The notes under the pieces are model-generated. The model was given only the letters and a program-made list of their open reading frames with translations. It ran no database searches and was not told where the DNA came from. Position numbers and translations under genes: made by a program. Of a stretch of 64,000 bases of DNA, positions 60,901-64,000 are shown piece after piece. The stretch is from NCBI RefSeq assembly GCF_007829835.1, contig NZ_VIWP01000004.1, forward strand, positions 434,001-498,000, read 5' to 3'. The DNA is from Neorhizobium alkalisoli. GTDB taxonomy: Bacteria; Pseudomonadota; Alphaproteobacteria; Rhizobiales; Rhizobiaceae. Positions within the stretch are counted from its first letter, which is position 1. Each line of letters starts with the position of its first letter.

Positions 60901-61518
60901 GTGAAGATTATCAGCCATCGGGGTTTCTGGCTTACTGACGATGAAAAAAACGAGATGGTCGCCTTTGAGCGTACCGTCGAACACGGTTTTGGCACGGAGA
61001 CGGATTTTCGGGATCTGAATGGCAAACTGGTCATCAGCCACGATCCGCCGCTGGAAGGCGCCATGACGATCGAGGCCATGCTCGATGTTTTCCGTGGCAA
61101 GGGCCTGACGCTCGCCGTCAATGTCAAGTCGGATGGCATCACCGCGCAGCTGAAACAGGTCCTCGACGCCTATGGTCAGGATTACTTTGCTTTCGACATG
61201 TCTGTGCCGCAGATGGTGCAATATGTCGCCCATGGCATGCCGGTCTACACCCGCCACAGCGATGTCGAGACGCATCCGGCCATGTATGACAAGGCCGTTG
61301 GTGTCTGGCTCGATGCGTTTTTCGGGGACTGGTATGGCGAGACCGAAATCCGATCCCATCTCGATGCCGGCAAGGCTGTCTGCCTCGTTTCGCCGGAACT
61401 CCACAAGCGCGATCCGCTTGCCTTCTGGGCCAGCCTCAAGAAAGCGGGTCTGCACCAGGCCGAAAAACTGACCCTCTGCACCGATCTGCCGACCAAGGCC
61501 GTGGAATATTTCGGCTGA
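60901..61518 (+). CDS. Glycerophosphodiester phosphodiesterase-like protein, short form
   Basis: From GTG 60901 (GAGGA nine bases upstream) the protein has 205 residues, shorter than most GDPDs. The active-site pieces are present: IISHRGFWLTDDEKNE (HRG), GTETDFRDLNGKLVISHD (E-x-D and HD) and LAVNVKSDGI. It may hydrolyse a phosphodiester between a polyol or sugar phosphate and another group. It is the last gene of the operon, 12 bases after the third NTase. Confidence 0.85.
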   Translation: MKIISHRGFWLTDDEKNEMVAFERTVEHGFGTETDFRDLNGKLVISHDPPLEGAMTIEAMLDVFRGKGLTLAVNVKSDGITAQLKQVLDAYGQDYFAFDMSVPQMVQYVAHGMPVYTRHSDVETHPAMYDKAVGVWLDAFFGDWYGETEIRSHLDAGKAVCLVSPELHKRDPLAFWASLKKAGLHQAEKLTLCTDLPTKAVEYFG

Positions 61519-61677
61519 GATTCGATGAGCCGGCAACCGCCGGCCATTCTCTCTGAAATTGAAAGGCGGCAGCGTCCCTCGTCAAGGTGCTACTTTCTCT
61601 TCTTCGCGCGCAGGCTAAGGCAATCCGCGCGAGCAGATCTGCATGAAAATATCACAGGCTATGTCAGAGAAGAAAAA

Positions 61678-61724
61678 TGGTGCTGCTAGAGAGATTTGAA
61701 CTCTCGGCCTCTCCCTTACCAAGG
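61678..61724 (-). repeat. tRNA-Thr (GGT) 3' fragment: attachment site of the integrated element
   Basis: On the minus strand this 47-base piece reads as the 3' half of a tRNA: anticodon loop TTGGTAA (GGT, Thr) in CCTTGGTAAGG, the T arm GAGAGTTCAAATCTCTC and the 3' end AGCAGCACCA. No 5' half follows at higher coordinates. Integration into the 3' end of tRNA genes leaves such a fragment at the chromosome edge, so this is the left attachment site. Confidence 0.85.
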
Positions 61725-61805
61725 TTTAGCGGGACATTTTATAAGTACCGCTGTCGCCTTGTTTATTCGGCAATTAGAAAATCTATTGCACGAATATTGC
61801 ACCAT

Positions 61806-62960
61806 TCACGCCGACCTCTGCATTTCCTTCTTCGCTCCCCACTTCCGAAGCTTGCGAGAGAAGTATACTGGGTCTTGCCACCATTCGAGCGAGCGCCAGG
61901 ACGCTGGAACGGGTAGCGTGTTGATTGCTTCGATCAGTGGCGCTTGCGGTACATGCGTATAGTGGCGGCTCATATCGTCAACCGCGTGGCCGAGAATCTG
62001 GTCTTTGATATAGGGGTGCACCCCATTGATCACGAGTTGGGTCGAAACAGTGTGGCGAGCTGTATAGGGAGAGATATCCCCCATCTCGACACCACGCTTC
62101 TTGAGCCTTGCCCGCGCGCCTTTCACGGCAGAGTCTATCTGTCCGCCAAATTCGTCGGAAGGCGGGTAGGGCTCTCCCTTGTGGGACCTGAATAAAATAC
62201 CGCCGCGGACGGTCAGCGCTTCGAACAAAGGCACAAGGAATTCATGCATAGGGACGCCCCGACCTTCGCCGATCTTCGATTTCTGGATGGTAATCCATCT
62301 GCCTGCGACGTTCACGTCTGCAGCCTGCAGAACGAATAGTTCAATCGGCCGCATGCCGGTGTAAAACAGAGCCGTCATGATCTGGGCTGAAGCTGGGGTC
62401 ATTTCCGCGACGAACTGCGCAGCTCGATCATATTCCGTTGCGCGAGTGCCTGCGCGCTTCCGCTTCAATACGGCAATATTCGTGCCCTTTGGCTTTCTGG
62501 GCCGGCGCCACTCCCTTTTCTCAGCCCACTGGTTTCCCGCGGCATGGCTCCATACCGCGATGAACGGCGTGTAGCATTGCCTGTTCCGTGTCTCAGGGGA
62601 AGCGTGCGGGTAGAGAATGCGCGCTGCAGCGTCGAGGTCGGCTTGGCCAATGTCTTTGAGGAGCTTTCCCTTGAAATGAACAGCTACGCCGCTGGCCTTG
62701 CCGGAGGTCTTCGAATAGCTGATCAGGAAACGGGGAGAGCCGCCGGAGGCGAGGTACGAGCTTGCTGCTTCTTCGAAGGTGACGAGCGTCTTTTTTCCGT
62801 GGACACTTTCCGTGAGGATGCGGGCTTCTGCCTGGATTCGGATTTCCTCTGCGACCGCTCGATCGCATGTGCCAGTAGATTCGAAAACGCTTTCTCCGCG
62901 GATCGTGCCCCGGATGTACCAGTTGTCGGAGCCTTTGCGGCGGGTGAGCTTAAGGGGCAT
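61806..62960 (-). CDS. Tyrosine-recombinase integrase
   Basis: From ATG 62960 the product is 384 residues (an ATG at 62975 is also in frame). The N-terminus PLKLTRRKGSDNWYIRGTI is an arm-binding-like domain, followed by a SAM-like core-binding domain. The catalytic part has Arg in FYTGMRPIELFVLQA, then HTVSTQLVINGVHPYIK (HxxR area: TARHT), GHAVDDMSRHYTHVP with His and the nucleophile Tyr. It integrates the element into tRNA-Thr. Its start overlaps the HTH gene by 238 bases in another frame. It ends 82 bases from the scar. Confidence 0.9.
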   Translation of the reverse strand: MPLKLTRRKGSDNWYIRGTIRGESVFESTGTCDRAVAEEIRIQAEARILTESVHGKKTLVTFEEAASSYLASGGSPRFLISYSKTSGKASGVAVHFKGKLLKDIGQADLDAAARILYPHASPETRNRQCYTPFIAVWSHAAGNQWAEKREWRRPRKPKGTNIAVLKRKRAGTRATEYDRAAQFVAEMTPASAQIMTALFYTGMRPIELFVLQAADVNVAGRWITIQKSKIGEGRGVPMHEFLVPLFEALTVRGGILFRSHKGEPYPPSDEFGGQIDSAVKGARARLKKRGVEMGDISPYTARHTVSTQLVINGVHPYIKDQILGHAVDDMSRHYTHVPQAPLIEAINTLPVPASWRSLEWWQDPVYFSRKLRKWGAKKEMQRSA

Positions 62961-63130
62961 CGCAGTAAATCCCAAATGGCGCGCAGATCTTCATCACTGA
63001 AGAGGATGTTGCGGCCTGATACGCTACATAGACCATTTGCTTTTGCAACCTTGGCAAGTTTCCGCTTTGTCATCCGAAGATGAGCGGCCGCCTCGTCGAG
63101 TGAGTAGACGTGACCGATTGGTCCGATCAT
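62723..63130 (-). CDS. HTH DNA-binding protein overlapping the integrase gene
   Basis: The 135-residue product begins IGPIGHVYSLDEAAAHLRMT with a helix-turn-helix of the MerR/excisionase type (KRKLAKVAKANGLCSVSG, RNILFSDEDLRAIWD). The C-terminal 80 residues (Ser/Lys/Pro/Arg-rich) are encoded in DNA that overlaps the start of the integrase gene for 238 bases. The N-terminal domain is likely real; whether the long C-terminus is made is uncertain. The stop of the upstream Lar-like gene overlaps its start (ATGA). It may act as an excisionase or int regulator. Confidence 0.7.
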   Translation of the reverse strand: MIGPIGHVYSLDEAAAHLRMTKRKLAKVAKANGLCSVSGRNILFSDEDLRAIWDLLRCPLSSPAAKAPTTGTSGARSAEKAFSNLLAHAIERSQRKSESRQKPASSRKVSTEKRRSSPSKKQQARTSPPAALPVS

Positions 63131-63714
63131 GATCCTTCCTCCGAACGAGCCTCGGCCAGTCCCGCGGAAGCGAGGTTGCGCAAGTCATGTGCGGCCCCAG
63201 CATGGACGCACCACGCGATGCCATACTCTTTCTTGCGGTCTTCCGTCAGGCCTTCGCGGGATATCGCCCAGATCTCGGCGGCTTTGGCTTCATGATAAGC
63301 GATGGCGGCTTGCAAAAGTTGAGGCGGACCAGCGCGATCGCTGTATAGGCTGATCAAGGCCTCAATGACTTTATCATGCGCATCCAAAGGGTCGCAGAAC
63401 TCCTTCGAGATCAGAGCGGAAAATGCCTCGCCAGCGCGATACACAGCCGCATCGACAGCGTGTCGCCAACCCATCGCATGACCTGCCGCTTTATCTTTAT
63501 GCCTTTGAGTTTCGGGCGGGGCTGCGCGGCGGTTCCAAGCCGCGGCTGCGTCTGCTTCGGACCTAAACATGTGCTCTGGCATCGCCGACTTATCGTAGGC
63601 CTCGCCAATGCAGACGTAGCAGTCCCGGCACGAGACGTAAAAACCCTCGCCCTCACGGCCTTCGATGTATCCTTCCCCGTCGCAAAACGGGCATGGCAAA
63701 AGTTTATCGGTCAT
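63127..63714 (-). CDS. Lar-like restriction-alleviation/zinc-ribbon protein
   Basis: The 195-residue protein starts with a zinc ribbon TDKLLPCPFCDGEGYIEGRE, FYVSCRDCYVC (CxxC...CxxC) and the Lar-type ending EADAAAAWNRRAAPPE, as in phage restriction-alleviation proteins. The remaining C-terminus is helical with no recognised domain. It overlaps the HTH gene and the small membrane gene on either side. Role in evading restriction is inferred from the domain. Confidence 0.8.
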   Translation of the reverse strand: MTDKLLPCPFCDGEGYIEGREGEGFYVSCRDCYVCIGEAYDKSAMPEHMFRSEADAAAAWNRRAAPPETQRHKDKAAGHAMGWRHAVDAAVYRAGEAFSALISKEFCDPLDAHDKVIEALISLYSDRAGPPQLLQAAIAYHEAKAAEIWAISREGLTEDRKKEYGIAWCVHAGAAHDLRNLASAGLAEARSEEGS

Positions 63715-63895
63715 GGGAGGCCTCCGAGAAGTGCGACACTACTTCAGTAACGACGCCGGAAACGAAGCCGAGCGTGCTCGCGATGGCGAGAGCCCAAAAT
63801 GGGTGGCCCTCCCATACCAGGATGCCCCCGATGGTGATGTGGATCGTGTCGAAATATGAGAACCGATCACGGGTTATGGTGCGAAGAAAGCTCAT
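63704..63895 (-). CDS. Small membrane protein of the integrated element
   Basis: The 63-residue protein has one or two hydrophobic segments (FDTIHITIGGILVWEGH, FWALAIASTLGFVSGVVTEV) and a polar N-terminus MSFLRTITRDRFSY. It overlaps the Lar-like gene by 11 bases and the next gene by a few. Small membrane proteins of this type are common in phage early regions. Function unknown. Confidence 0.6.
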   Translation of the reverse strand: MSFLRTITRDRFSYFDTIHITIGGILVWEGHPFWALAIASTLGFVSGVVTEVVSHFSEASHDR

Positions 63896-64000
63896 TCTGC
63901 CGAGCCCTCCGCTGCGAGGGCGGCCTCAATTGCATCCGCTGCAGCCTCTGCCAGAGCGCGAGCGAAATGGATCTTTCCATCATCATCGGCGGGCAACGTT
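63892..64000 (-). CDS. Partial element gene, Ala/Glu-rich C-terminus
   Basis: The last 36 codons of a minus-strand gene enter at the right edge and end at TGA (63894-63892), overlapping the next start (ATGA). The visible C-terminus is LPADDDGKIHFARALAEAAA, then DAIEAALAAEGSAE. Too little is present to assign a family. Confidence 0.6.
   Translation of the reverse strand, partial: TLPADDDGKIHFARALAEAAADAIEAALAAEGSAE

Larger units (their letters stand above)
61678..64000. mobile_element. Left end of an integrated prophage or genomic island
   Basis: Everything to the right of the tRNA-Thr scar is minus-strand genes typical of a temperate element: tyrosine integrase, a small HTH (excisionase-like) protein, a Lar-like zinc-ribbon protein, a small membrane protein and an Ala-rich partial gene, packed with overlaps. 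The right end and the intact tRNA-Thr lie outside the window, so size and type are unknown. Confidence 0.85.

Noticed and set aside
61678..61724. Complete tRNA-Thr gene
   Set aside because: Only the anticodon arm, T arm and 3' acceptor are present; the D arm and 5' acceptor are absent.

Overview
The window is chromosomal DNA of an alphaproteobacterium of the order Rhizobiales, most likely Rhizobiaceae (the Agrobacterium/Rhizobium/Neorhizobium group). The evidence is the GC-rich coding style, the phoU-phoB and argD-argF-hslO blocks, a GcrA cell-cycle regulator, a PodJ-type polarity protein, a SAM-II riboswitch in front of metZ, a two-domain alphaproteobacterial dCTP deaminase, and RIME-like palindromic intergenic elements. 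No rRNA, CRISPR array or insertion sequence was seen.

Layout. 1-3.0 kb: end of phoU, phoB, a PACE-type efflux gene, a RelE/Xre toxin-antitoxin pair and gcrA. 3.4-7.5 kb: argD-argF-hslO (arginine synthesis plus redox chaperone), with a terminator-like hairpin in the argD leader, then a hicAB pair behind a 17-bp inverted repeat. 7.5-10.7 kb: apaG, metZ with its SAM-II riboswitch, dcd and tRNA-Gly(CCC). 11-12.8 kb: a cold-shock gene followed by a run of small, poorly characterised proteins. 12.8-24.8 kb: mixed housekeeping genes, including a GT2 glycosyltransferase with an extra N-terminal domain, a LuxR-type response regulator, pyrD, a MATE pump, two tandem YitT-like genes, and an Rrf2 regulator with a clear palindromic operator. 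24.9-28.3 kb: the ligase-associated helicase/PdeM pair. 28.3-37 kb: a universal stress protein, a ClC channel, a TauE/TIGR02186 pair and the large podJ gene. 37.5-43 kb: a beta-oxidation cluster (acyl-CoA dehydrogenase, thiolase, FadJ-type bifunctional enzyme) behind a TTGACGTTT/AAACGTCAA palindrome, with RIME-like repeats in both gaps.

43.05-45.3 kb is the clearest foreign insertion. A very AT-rich two-gene unit (an intact serine/threonine kinase and a 155-residue protein with no recognised family) is followed by a GC-rich non-coding stretch full of potential hairpins. 45.3-57.8 kb returns to normal composition: fetAB, a BASS transporter, an OpgC-like acyltransferase, a giant SLC5-type hybrid histidine kinase that probably pairs with the response regulator at 16.5-17.2 kb, mscL, an aminotransferase, galE and a polysaccharide deacetylase. 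58.1-61.5 kb is a tight four-gene operon (HAD phosphatase, a double nucleotidyltransferase, a third nucleotidyltransferase, a GDPD-like phosphodiesterase) that looks like an undescribed nucleotide-activated phospho-polyol or sugar pathway for the cell surface.

From 61.68 kb to the right edge lies the left end of an integrated element (prophage or genomic island). It starts with a 3' fragment of a tRNA-Thr gene (attachment-site scar), then a tyrosine integrase overlapped by an HTH protein, a Lar-like zinc-ribbon protein and small phage-type genes, all on the minus strand. The element runs off the window.

The best candidates for new biology are the AT-rich kinase pair, the HAD/nucleotidyltransferase/GDPD operon, the structured GC-rich segment at 44.88-45.2 kb, and the leader structures of argD and of the 54.3-kb aminotransferase.
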